Part shown: positions 9,213 to 18,191 of the stretch, in pieces | Layout of the letters: each line of letters starts with the position of its first letter | Position numbering within the stretch: position 1 is the stretch's first letter | Assembly: GCA_944377485.1 (NCBI GenBank) | Contig: CALWFB010000009.1 | Location: 1 to 35,052 of the forward strand | DNA length: 35,052 bases | Reading direction: 5' to 3' | Origin: an uncultured Clostridia bacterium | Lineage (GTDB): Bacteria > Bacillota > Clostridia > Christensenellales > UBA1242 | The notes under the pieces: generated by a model | Told to the model about the DNA's origin: nothing | What the model saw: the letters and a program-made list of their open reading frames with translations, nothing else | The model's database searches: none | Program-made: the position numbers and the translations under genes

Positions 9213-11471
9213 CTATACATTTGTATTTATATTTAATTTTAAAATGATGTCAATATCATTAGGAATTTCACAATAATCTTCAAATTTAGGAACAAAAACC
9301 AATCTGAATGATAAATTTGATTTTGTTATTGCTGTATCAAAATTAATATCTTCGTATGTTCCGTCTGCTTGACGTTGTTGTAATTTCCAACTACCATACA
9401 TATTGTTAACTGTTGACATATCAAATATCTCACTAAATTTGAAACTTTCTCCCTCGGATAAATCGTATGATAACTTATAAGTTCCTTCTTTACCATTATA
9501 AATGGTATCATCTTTTCCTTTTATATAATCATTATCTGTTAAATTATATTTTGATATTGCAAATGAAATTTCAGCATCTATATCATTATAATCAAGATTA
9601 TCACTACTTGCTTGTATGTGCAAAACAGCTCTATAATATGAATCAGAAACAGTTGATAAATTTGCGGTAATAATAATAGCTGTTTTCTGAATTTCATTAT
9701 CTAAAATTTCATATGAAACGTTTATGTTATTCAATTCAACGGTTGACATTTCACCACTTTCACTTGTCTCTAATAATTGAGCGGTTAAAGTATTATTATT
9801 TGATTCAAATACATTAGTTGGATAAGATGTGCCGCCCCTGGCATATAAATAGAACTGTGCAGTTATTGAGCCATCTGGCTGGATAACAACATTGTTAAGA
9901 TAATCACTTTCTAACTCTAATGAAACTGCAGATAATTCAAAAGACATATTCTGTTCAGTAATTATAGAAGAATTTGGATTAAGATTTTGAACAATAACCT
10001 TATATACTGCAGGCATTATAACATCTTCATTCAAATTAATATAATGATACAATTGAGATGAATTTACTAAATTGTAATCGGATGCCAATAAAACAGTGTC
10101 AGTAGTAGTATTTTTTATTGATATATTTAAAAGTTCTAATAAATCATTAGTATTTAAGTCTATTAAATTTTCTTGAAAATCATCTGAAATAGATTTAACT
10201 TCAATATTTAAAGACAAAGAATTTTTATTTAATCTATATTCTGCAGCAGAAAGATTGGGCAATGAACCTGTATTCAAACTAATTGAAACATACCCTATAT
10301 TTAATTTAACTTTTACAAATAACTCACTAAAATCAAAACCTTCAGAATCATAATATACTTGATCGTCTGTAGGAATAGAGCCAGTAAAATTAATACCTAT
10401 TTCATAAGATGAATTATCATCTGTGGTATAATTTACATATTCTGGAGCTGCTCCATCTATCTGCCATTTCCAATCAGTAAATGCAAAATTAGAGATATCA
10501 TAAAAAGTGTTATTATACTTGTCTGTTATGACTATATCATTTTCTGTATAAAAATATGAATTAAACTCATCTAACAAAATTCCATTTTTTATTTCATCTA
10601 AACTAGTGTACCTTAAATTAATTGTTGCATAATCTAAATCTTTAGTATCGTTAGATACAAATAACTTTGTTTTTTCAACTAAAATTGGTGCTCCAACTGT
10701 AATGTATTGTGAAACATAATTATCAGATTCATTAATTTTAACAAAGAATACATATTCACCAGGATAAATTGGATAGTATCCTGAATAAGTATCCATATAT
10801 AAATCTGTTAAAGCTTGTTGAATTTCTTCTGTATTTGGTAATGAATTATTTGTATCTTCAATTCCTAAATTTGATTTTAATTCGTTAAATTCGTCTTTGG
10901 TAATATAATAAATATTACTTATATCTGCATTGACAATTTGATTGTTCTCTTTGATTTCAATGTAATCATACAATTCATCATGAGAAGGGAAATTTACATA
11001 ATCCCAACCTACAAAATCATCGGAAAAAGCAAATGTATACTCTAGTCCACTTTTTGCCTTTTCTATAAAGAAAGGAATATTAATTTCTTGTTTATCATAT
11101 TTAACAAAGACATAATAATTACCAACCTTATATTCTGTAGAACTAGGCAAACTTGTTAATGTTTCTTCAATAGTGTTAAATGAGTCAGCATATTTATAAG
11201 TCACATTTAATTTGCTATCTCCGAATTTAATTTTTTCAGTTGAACCATCTGAATAAGATAATTTTACATATAAATTTTCAGTTGGGTTAATATCTAAATA
11301 ATTGCTATATTCATAATGTCCTAAATCATAAATTACACTTTCGTTTTCATTAACAAATTCCATATTTGAAAGTACTTTTTGTGGTGTTTTATCTCCACAA
11401 GCAGAGAGCAAAAATATTGCAGGAACAATAACGGCAAATGCCAGACAAAAACTTAAAATTTTCTTTTTCAT
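9213..11471 (-). CDS. Large surface lipoprotein
   Basis: 752 residues. A lysine-rich n-region, a hydrophobic stretch and the lipobox LSAC (Cys about residue 25) mark it for lipid attachment on the outer face of the membrane. The rest is Asn/Asp/Tyr/Ser-rich and looks like repeated beta-sandwich modules of 80-120 residues, probably Ig-like or bacterial surface-repeat folds, without a catalytic motif I recognise. A strong AAGGAGG site precedes the ATG. It is the last gene of a four-gene minus-strand operon, 11 bases after the LURP-one-like gene. Adhesion or a cell-envelope sensing role is possible; function is unknown. Confidence 0.8.
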   Translation of the reverse strand: MKKKILSFCLAFAVIVPAIFLLSACGDKTPQKVLSNMEFVNENESVIYDLGHYEYSNYLDINPTENLYVKLSYSDGSTEKIKFGDSKLNVTYKYADSFNTIEETLTSLPSSTEYKVGNYYVFVKYDKQEINIPFFIEKAKSGLEYTFAFSDDFVGWDYVNFPSHDELYDYIEIKENNQIVNADISNIYYITKDEFNELKSNLGIEDTNNSLPNTEEIQQALTDLYMDTYSGYYPIYPGEYVFFVKINESDNYVSQYITVGAPILVEKTKLFVSNDTKDLDYATINLRYTSLDEIKNGILLDEFNSYFYTENDIVITDKYNNTFYDISNFAFTDWKWQIDGAAPEYVNYTTDDNSSYEIGINFTGSIPTDDQVYYDSEGFDFSELFVKVKLNIGYVSISLNTGSLPNLSAAEYRLNKNSLSLNIEVKSISDDFQENLIDLNTNDLLELLNISIKNTTTDTVLLASDYNLVNSSQLYHYINLNEDVIMPAVYKVIVQNLNPNSSIITEQNMSFELSAVSLELESDYLNNVVIQPDGSITAQFYLYARGGTSYPTNVFESNNNTLTAQLLETSESGEMSTVELNNINVSYEILDNEIQKTAIIITANLSTVSDSYYRAVLHIQASSDNLDYNDIDAEISFAISKYNLTDNDYIKGKDDTIYNGKEGTYKLSYDLSEGESFKFSEIFDMSTVNNMYGSWKLQQRQADGTYEDINFDTAITKSNLSFRLVFVPKFEDYCEIPNDIDIILKLNINTNV

Positions 11472-11482
11472 AAATCCTCCTT

Positions 11483-11968
11483 CTATAATGTTCTTTTTTT
11501 ATCAGTAATGTTGTCTATAGCAATAACGAGAGCAATTAAGAAAGGCATGTCTTGTTCATTCGCTTCAAGTTCAAAGGCATCATTAATAAAAGTTATTCGT
11601 CGTCTAATTGTGCCAATAGGTTCGCCATTTTTTAATATTGTTGAACTTAGAGAAAAGAATTGTCCATCAATTTTAATTTCATCTTTATAGTCTTCAATGA
11701 AATATTCATTTTTAATATTAAACCATTTGTCTTTTACAGTAGCAATTTTATTATTGTTGGAATCATAAATAAAAGCTTTATGAATAAACCAATTAAACCA
11801 TTTGTTTCTAATAGTATATAATCTATTCCCATCCAAATCACATAAATATTTTTTTCTAGTTATAGAAAAAACTTTTCCTTTAACTTGAAAAACAGGTTCT
11901 TTATTTTCATTAACTACTGACGAACCGCCACCCCATGACCAAAATTTATTTTTAATATATACTTTCAT
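11483..11968 (-). CDS. LURP-one-related (YxjI/DUF567-like) protein
   Basis: 161 residues, close to the length of Bacillus YxjI. It has the short repeated beta-hairpin pattern of the tubby-like LURP-one fold, with segments such as VFQVKGKVFSIT, YLCDLDGNRLYTI and IATVKDKWFN, and then a long hydrophobic C-terminal helix near residue 140. Tubby-like folds can bind membrane lipids, but the role in bacteria is not established. AAGGAGGATAA precedes the ATG. It sits between a small membrane protein gene and the lipoprotein gene, with gaps of 9 and 11 bases, so a membrane-associated role is plausible. Confidence 0.65.
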   Translation of the reverse strand: MKVYIKNKFWSWGGGSSVVNENKEPVFQVKGKVFSITRKKYLCDLDGNRLYTIRNKWFNWFIHKAFIYDSNNNKIATVKDKWFNIKNEYFIEDYKDEIKIDGQFFSLSSTILKNGEPIGTIRRRITFINDAFELEANEQDMPFLIALVIAIDNITDKKRTL

Positions 11969-11977
11969 TTATCCTCC

Positions 11978-12484
11978 TTATATTTTTTCTGAAATAAAGA
12001 AAATTATTCCAATGATTAATACAAGCCAAATTAATATCTTTATTAATGTGATGATATTCCTTTTTGTCTTGGCTTTTTTATCTACATAATATTCATTTTT
12101 AATTTCATCAACCTGATTTTGAGTTTCAATCTCAACAGCTTTTCCTTGTGAATTCATTGTATTAAATTTTAATTTAATTTCATTTGTATCGTTAAGCTTA
12201 ACATTAAATTTACAATCAATGACAATGCACCTTTTATCATATGGTGGTTCAAATAGACCAAAAATACTTATGATAAAAGATATAATTACATACAACCACC
12301 ACAATTTAGCATTTAATTCAAGATTTCTTTCAATAGAAATTTCTACATTATCATTATCTGTATTATAGTCCGCTTCATACGAACCAAATTCATTTTTCTT
12401 TGCTTTTATTATTTGACCATCTACTTTTATAACAGGACGAAAATTAGAATTTATTCCAACAAATTTTAACTTAACATTTCTCAT
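11978..12484 (-). CDS. Small membrane protein, operon member
   Basis: 168 residues. An N-terminal beta-rich region of about 60 residues is followed by one hydrophobic segment (WWLYVIISFIISIFGLF), a second soluble beta stretch with a basic patch, and a C-terminal transmembrane helix. The start ATG overlaps the stop of the upstream gene by 4 bases, so the two are translationally coupled. No family is recognised. A membrane-anchored partner of the other proteins in this operon is likely. Confidence 0.65.
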   Translation of the reverse strand: MRNVKLKFVGINSNFRPVIKVDGQIIKAKKNEFGSYEADYNTDNDNVEISIERNLELNAKLWWLYVIISFIISIFGLFEPPYDKRCIVIDCKFNVKLNDTNEIKLKFNTMNSQGKAVEIETQNQVDEIKNEYYVDKKAKTKRNIITLIKILIWLVLIIGIIFFISEKI

Positions 12485-12921
12485 TTAATCACCCCTGATG
12501 CAAAAACAATAATACTAATAATAGTAATGACAATTACTATTGATGAAAGAATAATTCTTGATGAATGTTTTTCTTGTTTGTCTAATTTCAAAAATATAAA
12601 AGATAAAATTGAAAATAATATAACACAACTAATAAAAATCAAAAAATTTTCAAAAAAGAATTCGGTTATCTTAACTGTAATTGTACTAGCAGTCATTAAA
12701 TTGTTCCAATAATTAGGAATTAATACAAAAATAGTACCTATGGACAAAATAATAAGTGTAAAACCAATAAGTATTACAAATGCTGTAGTCACAAAAGAAA
12801 GTATCCCACAAAAAGACAATATCAAAAATACTATTGAAAGATTTGAAAAGATTTTTCCTAAACGTCCACTAAAAACTTGAAATTCGATTTTCCCAGTCGA
12901 GCTTGTATGTTGTGATTGCAT
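12481..12921 (-). CDS. Multi-pass small membrane protein, first gene of envelope operon
   Basis: 146 residues from the ATG at 12921, chosen because AAGGAGAG sits 6 bases before it; a longer frame to 12984 would extend upstream through the promoter. After about 25 polar residues there are three to four hydrophobic helices. No known family is recognised. It is the first gene of the operon that continues through 9213, and its stop overlaps the next start (ATGA). Confidence 0.65.
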   Translation of the reverse strand: MQSQHTSSTGKIEFQVFSGRLGKIFSNLSIVFLILSFCGILSFVTTAFVILIGFTLIILSIGTIFVLIPNYWNNLMTASTITVKITEFFFENFLIFISCVILFSILSFIFLKLDKQEKHSSRIILSSIVIVITIISIIVFASGVIK

Positions 12922-12952
12922 ATATACTCTCCTTAAAACCTTTATTTTTATA

Positions 12953-12980
12953 ATTATAAAAAAACTAAATAAAAAGTCAA
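12953..12980 (-). promoter_or_regulatory. Sigma-A promoter of the lipoprotein operon
   Basis: -35 TTGACT (12975-12980) and -10 TATAAT (12953-12958) with a 16-base spacer, followed by about 25 bases of leader containing the AAGGAG site. Confidence 0.75.
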
Positions 12981-13258
12981 ACAAATATTTATTATAATTA
13001 ATAAAATTTATTTAAATTTGTTTGATTTTATTAATAATATTAAATAATTGATATAAAAATTTATATAGTTATTATAAAAATTCATTTGTTATTTAATCTT
13101 ATTATTAATATATAATTATTTATTAAGTATTTATTATAAGTTTAAAATAATATTTTATTTTTATTTATGATATTATTTATTATTAATTTTAAAAAAATTT
13201 TTTAATAAATTACAAATTAACTTAATTTTTTTATTTTAATTATATTCATCTATATTTT
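12981..13258. other. Extremely AT-rich intergenic stretch
   Basis: About 280 bases of almost pure A and T between the end of cardiolipin synthase and the envelope-operon promoter. No gene, clear hairpin terminator or RNA is seen. It may act as an UP-like or bent-DNA region for the promoter at its left edge. Confidence 0.5.
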
Positions 13259-14809
13259 TTATAACATAGGTGTAAATATCTTCATCAAGGCACACATTAA
13301 GCGAACCAATGCATTTTGTTTGAAGTCTTTCATGTCTATTGATATTGTAAAGAGATGTACAAAATCTCGTTTCATATCCTTTATACAATCAGTTTTATAC
13401 ATCAAAGTTCCACACTCATAGTGGTGAAGCAAACTTCTATAATCAAAATTAATAGTACCAACTATTGCCAAAACATCATCGCATAAGACTTGCTTTGAAT
13501 GAATAAAACCTTTTGAATATTCAAATATTTTTACTCCTGCTTTTTTCAATGGTTTATAACTTGAACGAGTCAAACTAAAAATAATTTTTTTATCAGGAAC
13601 ATGCGGAGTTATTATCCTAACATCAACATCTCGTTTCGCCGCTGAACAAAGCGCATTCATAAGTTTATTATCAATTATTAAATATGGCGTTGTAATCCAT
13701 ATATAATTTTGTGCTTGATTGATTATATTCAAATAAACATTTTCTGCCACATAATCATTATAAAAATATTTGGGACCATCACCATATGGACATACATATC
13801 CGCTGGCTTTCACTGCTGTCACTTCATTAGGTAGATATGAACCAAATTCTTCTAATTTTTGATTTTGAACATCATATAATTGTAAAAACATAAACAACAT
13901 ATTTTTCACTGCATCGCCAGTAATTTTAAGACCAGAATCTTTCCAATGCCCATGAAGTGTCTTAACATTTATGTACTCATCTGCCAAATTTAATCCACTC
14001 ATAAAACCAACTTTACCATCAATTATAGTCATTTTCCTATGGTCACGATTGTTGTGGACTGCTGACATAATCGGAATAAACGAATTAAATTTGACACATT
14101 TTATACCCATTTGATTTAATTTTTTTGCAAAATTGTTCGGAAGTTTGTTGATTGTTCCAAGGTCATCATACATTACTCTAACTTCCACACCTTCTTTCAC
14201 TTTTTTTCGTAAAATGCTCAATATAGCATTCCACATTTCACCCTTTTCAATGATGAAATATTCCATAAAAATATATCTCTTAGCAAGACGTAATTCCTCC
14301 AAGAGTTCTGCAAAAAACACCTCACCTAAACGCAAATATTTTACATCAGTATTGTCGTATGTTTTTAGTCCTGTTGCATTATATATATATTGAAACTGGC
14401 CATAATATTGACCAAGATTTTGTTTTAGTGTTTCATCTTCTTCTTTATATTTTACTTGATATTGTTTAATTTCTTGTGCCACCTTGTCATAGAATTTCTT
14501 ATGTCTTTTTGGTGGACGTCTTCTGACAAATAAAAAATAGACGATTATTCCAAAAATAGGTGCCATTAGCAACAAAATTGCCCATGTTAATTGTCCTTCA
14601 ATATGCATATCAGTATTAATAATATGAATTAAAAGAATTATACCTATTAAGTTAATAACCAAATCTATTTGAATGTAATAATGATTAAATACTATCGGAT
14701 AAAAATGATTGATTATATAAGGTAATAAGATAGAAATACCTAGTTGCAATAATATTGCAATTATAACAATAGTCATTCTACTAAAAATAATCTTAAATAA
14801 TTTTTTCAT
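13259..14809 (-). CDS. cls: Cardiolipin synthase (phospholipase D family)
   Basis: 516 residues, usual length for Firmicute Cls. Two or three N-terminal membrane helices end in a basic RRRPPKRHKK stretch. Two phospholipase-D catalytic motifs follow: HRKMTIIDG near residue 256, and HSKQVLCDD near 437 with the following GTINFDYRS. The enzyme condenses two phosphatidylglycerol molecules into cardiolipin and glycerol at the membrane. Its start overlaps the stop of the upstream glycosyltransferase by 4 bases. All catalytic residues look intact. Confidence 0.93.
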   Translation of the reverse strand: MKKLFKIIFSRMTIVIIAILLQLGISILLPYIINHFYPIVFNHYYIQIDLVINLIGIILLIHIINTDMHIEGQLTWAILLLMAPIFGIIVYFLFVRRRPPKRHKKFYDKVAQEIKQYQVKYKEEDETLKQNLGQYYGQFQYIYNATGLKTYDNTDVKYLRLGEVFFAELLEELRLAKRYIFMEYFIIEKGEMWNAILSILRKKVKEGVEVRVMYDDLGTINKLPNNFAKKLNQMGIKCVKFNSFIPIMSAVHNNRDHRKMTIIDGKVGFMSGLNLADEYINVKTLHGHWKDSGLKITGDAVKNMLFMFLQLYDVQNQKLEEFGSYLPNEVTAVKASGYVCPYGDGPKYFYNDYVAENVYLNIINQAQNYIWITTPYLIIDNKLMNALCSAAKRDVDVRIITPHVPDKKIIFSLTRSSYKPLKKAGVKIFEYSKGFIHSKQVLCDDVLAIVGTINFDYRSLLHHYECGTLMYKTDCIKDMKRDFVHLFTISIDMKDFKQNALVRLMCALMKIFTPML

Positions 14810-15621
14810 TTCTTCACTGCATATGTATGATAATAGTTTTTCAAAATTCCCTTGTAATTATCCTTCCAAGGTTTATTTTTCCCTAAATAATGAATAATTG
14901 CATTATTATTGGCAACCCAATCGGCATCTATTTTGTGCTTTGGTTTGCGCATATTGTAAAACATTATGTATCTATCTGAAAGATTATAAAATCTAGGGTC
15001 AACAAGACGAATTTTGTTTCCAAAAAATTTGAAAATTACATCTTGGTCATATAAACACATTCTCCAACCGTTAGATTTTATGAATTTAAAAATTTTGTCT
15101 GTATCAATAACATTACGCAATTCTTTAATATTCATTACCATAACACCCGTGTTTATGTAATAATAATCTTTACCAACGGTTAAACGAATTCTATTGAACC
15201 ATTGCATGAAACTACGAATCTGCGTACATGCAATAAAATAATTCCCTTCAAAATTCATGTTATATAATTCATCAATATTATTATGCACAATCATGTCTGA
15301 ATCTAAATATAAAATTCTATCTACTGATTCAGGAAGCATAATAGGTGCAAATATTCTATAATATATTTCATATGGATAACGTTTTACTTTGGGTGCACCC
15401 TTAAACAACGCACTATCCATATAAATATAAATAGGATTAATATTCGCCTGAGTCATTGTGCGAATATAGCCCTTATCTTCATCTTGCAAGTCAGTATGCA
15501 TAACGTAAACGTCAAATTGACTTGATGGGTTATTAATTGCCAGTGAATTAATCATGGCTAGGAAATGTCTAACATATCCCTTATTGATATTTACTAATAT
15601 ATTTTTTTTTGATGTATCCAT
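14806..15621 (-). CDS. Glycosyltransferase family 8
   Basis: 271 residues from the ATG at 15621, chosen because AAAGGA lies just before it and the longer frame would read through the promoter. The GT-A fold is shown by the N-terminal NILVNINKGYVRHFLAMINSL strand-helix, the DxD motif in LYLDSDMIV near residue 107, NTGVMVMN, and a C-terminal HYLGKNKPW motif typical of GT8 galactosyl/glucosyltransferases. Such enzymes use a UDP-sugar and manganese, usually to decorate lipopolysaccharide-like or teichoic polymers. It is co-transcribed with cardiolipin synthase, suggesting work on a membrane glycolipid; the acceptor is unknown. Confidence 0.88.
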   Translation of the reverse strand: MDTSKKNILVNINKGYVRHFLAMINSLAINNPSSQFDVYVMHTDLQDEDKGYIRTMTQANINPIYIYMDSALFKGAPKVKRYPYEIYYRIFAPIMLPESVDRILYLDSDMIVHNNIDELYNMNFEGNYFIACTQIRSFMQWFNRIRLTVGKDYYYINTGVMVMNIKELRNVIDTDKIFKFIKSNGWRMCLYDQDVIFKFFGNKIRLVDPRFYNLSDRYIMFYNMRKPKHKIDADWVANNNAIIHYLGKNKPWKDNYKGILKNYYHTYAVKK

Positions 15622-15640
15622 TATCTTTTCCTTTGAGATG

Positions 15641-15669
15641 ATTATAAATAGAAACTCGAAAATTGTCAA
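15641..15669 (-). promoter_or_regulatory. Sigma-A promoter of the GT8-cls operon
   Basis: -35 TTGACA (15664-15669), 17-base spacer, -10 TATAAT (15641-15646); both hexamers match the consensus. Confidence 0.85.
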
Positions 15670-15732
15670 GTATTAAATTAATTCAAATTTTAGCAATTGT
15701 CGATTGATTTTTTAATAATTTCAAAATATTTG

Positions 15733-15760
15733 TTGCAAAAAAATAAAATTATGCTATAAT
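15733..15760 (+). promoter_or_regulatory. Promoter of tRNA-Gln
   Basis: -35 TTGCAA (15733-15738), 16-base spacer, extended -10 TGC-TATAAT (15755-15760), about 12 bases before the mature tRNA. Confidence 0.8.
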
Positions 15761-15772
15761 ATAAAAGTTCAA

Positions 15773-15847
15773 TGGGGTATCGCCAAGCGGTAAGGCTCTG
15801 GTCTCTGAATCCAGCATGCGGTAGTTCGAATCTACCTACCCCAGCCA
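15773..15847 (+). tRNA. tRNA-Gln (anticodon CUG)
   Basis: 75 bases including the encoded CCA. It has acceptor TGGGGTA/TACCCCA, D arm GCC..GGC, anticodon loop CTCTGAA with anticodon CTG at 15805-15807, and T arm GGTAG-TTCGAAT-CTACC. The closing pair of the anticodon stem is T-T (15802 with 15810), which is unusual but does not break the fold. It is followed by a terminator. Confidence 0.92.
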
Positions 15848-15890
15848 ATTTATTTAACATTTGATAGATAAATACAATCATTGCAAATAA

Positions 15891-15918
15891 AAAAACCGAG
15901 AATTATACTCGGTTTTTT
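15891..15918. terminator. Bidirectional terminator between tRNA-Gln and the phage-like operon
   Basis: Stem AAACCGAG/CTCGGTTT around loop AATTATA, with A-run on one side and T-run on the other, so it can end both the tRNA (+) and the head-cassette operon (-). Confidence 0.9.
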
Positions 15919-15932
15919 TATAAAAAATTTTT

Positions 15933-16664
15933 CTAGTCATTTACAATTTTAAATGCAGTTTGTATAATTTTTTGTCCTTCGCCATCAATGTTTTCATTAG
16001 AGTCAATCGTATTTGCTTCATTGTTTGAAATTTTTTCTTCTTCGTTTGACGAAATTATATTATCTGAATTTGAATTAATTTCAATTAAATTTTTCAAATT
16101 TTCTTGAAATTTTGCTGTATTTTCTTGAATATTTATATTATTTTCTTCATTTTCCAAATTTTCTTTTGTTATATCAATTTTATTTGAAGAATAAATTTTT
16201 TCTAAGTTCGCTCTCATTTCATTTAAATCTGAATAGATTTTATTTACAAGAACTTCATAATTATTCTCGCTATCACGAATATTATCTTCATCTTCACTTT
16301 CATTGGGTATATTATCTACTCCAACATTCTCACGCTTTTCGGTTTCAATCACATTTGAATTTTCATTTAAATCGCCCTCAGTTTGATTAGATTCAATCTC
16401 TAATTCACTTTCATCATTTTGTGAACTTTCATTTGTCAATGAGGTATTACTATTTGACGATTGATTGTTCGTTGTACTATCTTTGTTTGTTTTTGTTGGG
16501 TCATTTATTATTCCAATTACAACTAGTAAACCTAATACTGCTGTCACAATTTCATTGATATAAGCAATATCAAAACTAATATCAAACGCCTGCAAAATAA
16601 GTAAAACCGCACTGACTATTGAAATCCAAAAATTGTAATTAGTCAATCGTTTTTTCCAATTCAT
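15933..16664 (-). CDS. Phi-LC3-type holin with long acidic C-terminal tail
   Basis: 243 residues. The first 57 match the phi-LC3 phage holin family in form: MNWKKRLTNYNFW, a first membrane helix, a short loop, a second helix, and the GIINDPT ending. Usual members stop soon after this point. Here about 185 further residues follow, rich in Asn, Glu and Ser, strongly acidic, with a probable coiled coil around residues 135-195. Holins form membrane holes that release endolysin or cause lysis, yet no endolysin is seen nearby. AAAAGGAGC precedes the ATG. It is last in the head-cassette operon, about 100 bases after the gp10-like gene, and ends at a strong terminator. Confidence 0.75.
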   Translation of the reverse strand: MNWKKRLTNYNFWISIVSAVLLILQAFDISFDIAYINEIVTAVLGLLVVIGIINDPTKTNKDSTTNNQSSNSNTSLTNESSQNDESELEIESNQTEGDLNENSNVIETEKRENVGVDNIPNESEDEDNIRDSENNYEVLVNKIYSDLNEMRANLEKIYSSNKIDITKENLENEENNINIQENTAKFQENLKNLIEINSNSDNIISSNEEEKISNNEANTIDSNENIDGEGQKIIQTAFKIVND

Positions 16665-16766
16665 TTTTGCTCCTTTTCTATTTTTGAAATTTTTTCAAAA
16701 ACTAAAAATTTATTTATAGAGCACAAATATTGAAAATAGATATTGAATTTTTTTAAAATTTTTATA

Positions 16767-18191
16767 TCAATATTCATAATAATCTAACACAACATCTTTG
16801 ACACATACATCTGTTTCATTCGATGATATTTCCAATTTAATTTGTTTACATAATATTTTAAAGCAAAATTCATTTAATCCATCTTTATATGTTGAAAAGG
16901 ATATATTTTTATCATCATACAACAAATTAAACGTCACATTCTCACTAGCATTTATAGATAATTTGGTAAACAGCTTTGTATGGTATGAATCACTTAATTC
17001 ACTGCTAACCCAGTATTTAGGTAGACTCGTTTCAAAGCATGATGAATTTTCTACAATCTGTCCTAATTTTGAATCATTCATAGTATTAAATGTTAATAGC
17101 ATCTTTTCAAATACTTCGGTTTTTACAGGTAGTAGACTTTTTACATCTATTCCACGAATTATTTGATAAGAAAAATCAGTGATGTCAATCACAACCAAAG
17201 CATTATTTATATAACTACCTGTTTCACACAGAATAGATTTATCATCATTAAAGTTTAGTCTAAGAGCCAAATAATATTTTTGTCCCAAAGAAGAAGCGGC
17301 TGTATGTTCATTACTATCAGGAAGAAGATTACGGATATCAATATCTGTTTTTGTCACTTTAACACCGTTGAATGAATAAATGCCATCTTTTGTCATGAAC
17401 ATAATTACATTGCCACATATGCTGACAGTGTCAGTATAGATTTTTGTATTTGACAAATATATTTGGCTGACTGTAATATCATTTTTAATATAATTGATTT
17501 TTGATATTCCATAATCTCTAAAAACATAGATATCTTCATCAAATGTTAAAATTTTTCTACAATATCCTAAATCATCTTCCAATGAAATATATCCAGATTC
17601 CGGTGTCACCTGCCCTACATTTTCTGCATCAAGATTTGTTGCATACCAAATTTTAAAGGCAGGGTCTTTTATTGTACAAAACAACACTTCATCATTCATA
17701 CACATACTAGTAATTATTGGCACATCTTCAATCTCATATGGTGAATAATTAGTATGCCAGACAATCATTTTATCCGAGCTGGTCAAAATAATTGAATCCG
17801 TATCATCTGTCTTGTATGATAAACTAACAGGCGGACTGTTGAATTGCAAATTAAACAACCATAAAAGAATGGGTGAACCACTAAATAATTGATTGATATA
17901 GACCTTATTATCATCACCATAAATGAGCAATCTATGTTGTGTATTTTGACTGGTTGGGAAATACATCTTAAAATAAGTGACTCCACAAACCGAATTAATG
18001 TCAAGATTATCTATACCTAGTTCAACCTCCGTTGTATCTTCATATGTATTTGGAAACTTAGCGACCGCTACTCCCAACGATGATTCAAGATTCTCTGTTG
18101 GTAAAAAATTATAAAATTTTTCAGTATTTATTTTATCTGATGTATTAAAATTATTAAAATTTTTTATTTCTATCTGTTTTTTTGTCTTCAT
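16767..18191 (-). CDS. Phage tail-stabilisation protein, P22 gp10-like
   Basis: 474 residues from the second ATG (18191); the AAGGAG touches the first ATG directly, so the second has the correct spacing and overlaps the upstream stop as ATGA. P22 gp10 is 472 residues and follows the gp4 adaptor in the same way. The sequence has a repeating beta-strand pattern suggesting a propeller (SVCGVTYFKMYF, FKIWYATNL, DIYVFRDYGISKI, MFMTKDGIYSFNG) and a C-terminal beta domain. In P22 this protein forms the neck below the portal and gp4. I infer the role from order, length and pattern; direct homology should be tested. Confidence 0.6.
   Translation of the reverse strand: MKTKKQIEIKNFNNFNTSDKINTEKFYNFLPTENLESSLGVAVAKFPNTYEDTTEVELGIDNLDINSVCGVTYFKMYFPTSQNTQHRLLIYGDDNKVYINQLFSGSPILLWLFNLQFNSPPVSLSYKTDDTDSIILTSSDKMIVWHTNYSPYEIEDVPIITSMCMNDEVLFCTIKDPAFKIWYATNLDAENVGQVTPESGYISLEDDLGYCRKILTFDEDIYVFRDYGISKINYIKNDITVSQIYLSNTKIYTDTVSICGNVIMFMTKDGIYSFNGVKVTKTDIDIRNLLPDSNEHTAASSLGQKYYLALRLNFNDDKSILCETGSYINNALVVIDITDFSYQIIRGIDVKSLLPVKTEVFEKMLLTFNTMNDSKLGQIVENSSCFETSLPKYWVSSELSDSYHTKLFTKLSINASENVTFNLLYDDKNISFSTYKDGLNEFCFKILCKQIKLEISSNETDVCVKDVVLDYYEY

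Noticed and set aside
15773..15847. tRNA-Gln as the attachment site of the phage-like region
   Set aside because: I found no second copy of its 3' end (GGTAGTTCGAATC...) at the right side of the region.
15690..15881. Minus-strand 63-codon frame including ARFELPHAGFRDQSL-type text
   Set aside because: It is the antisense of tRNA-Gln and its promoter; this spurious peptide is a known product of tRNA-region frames.
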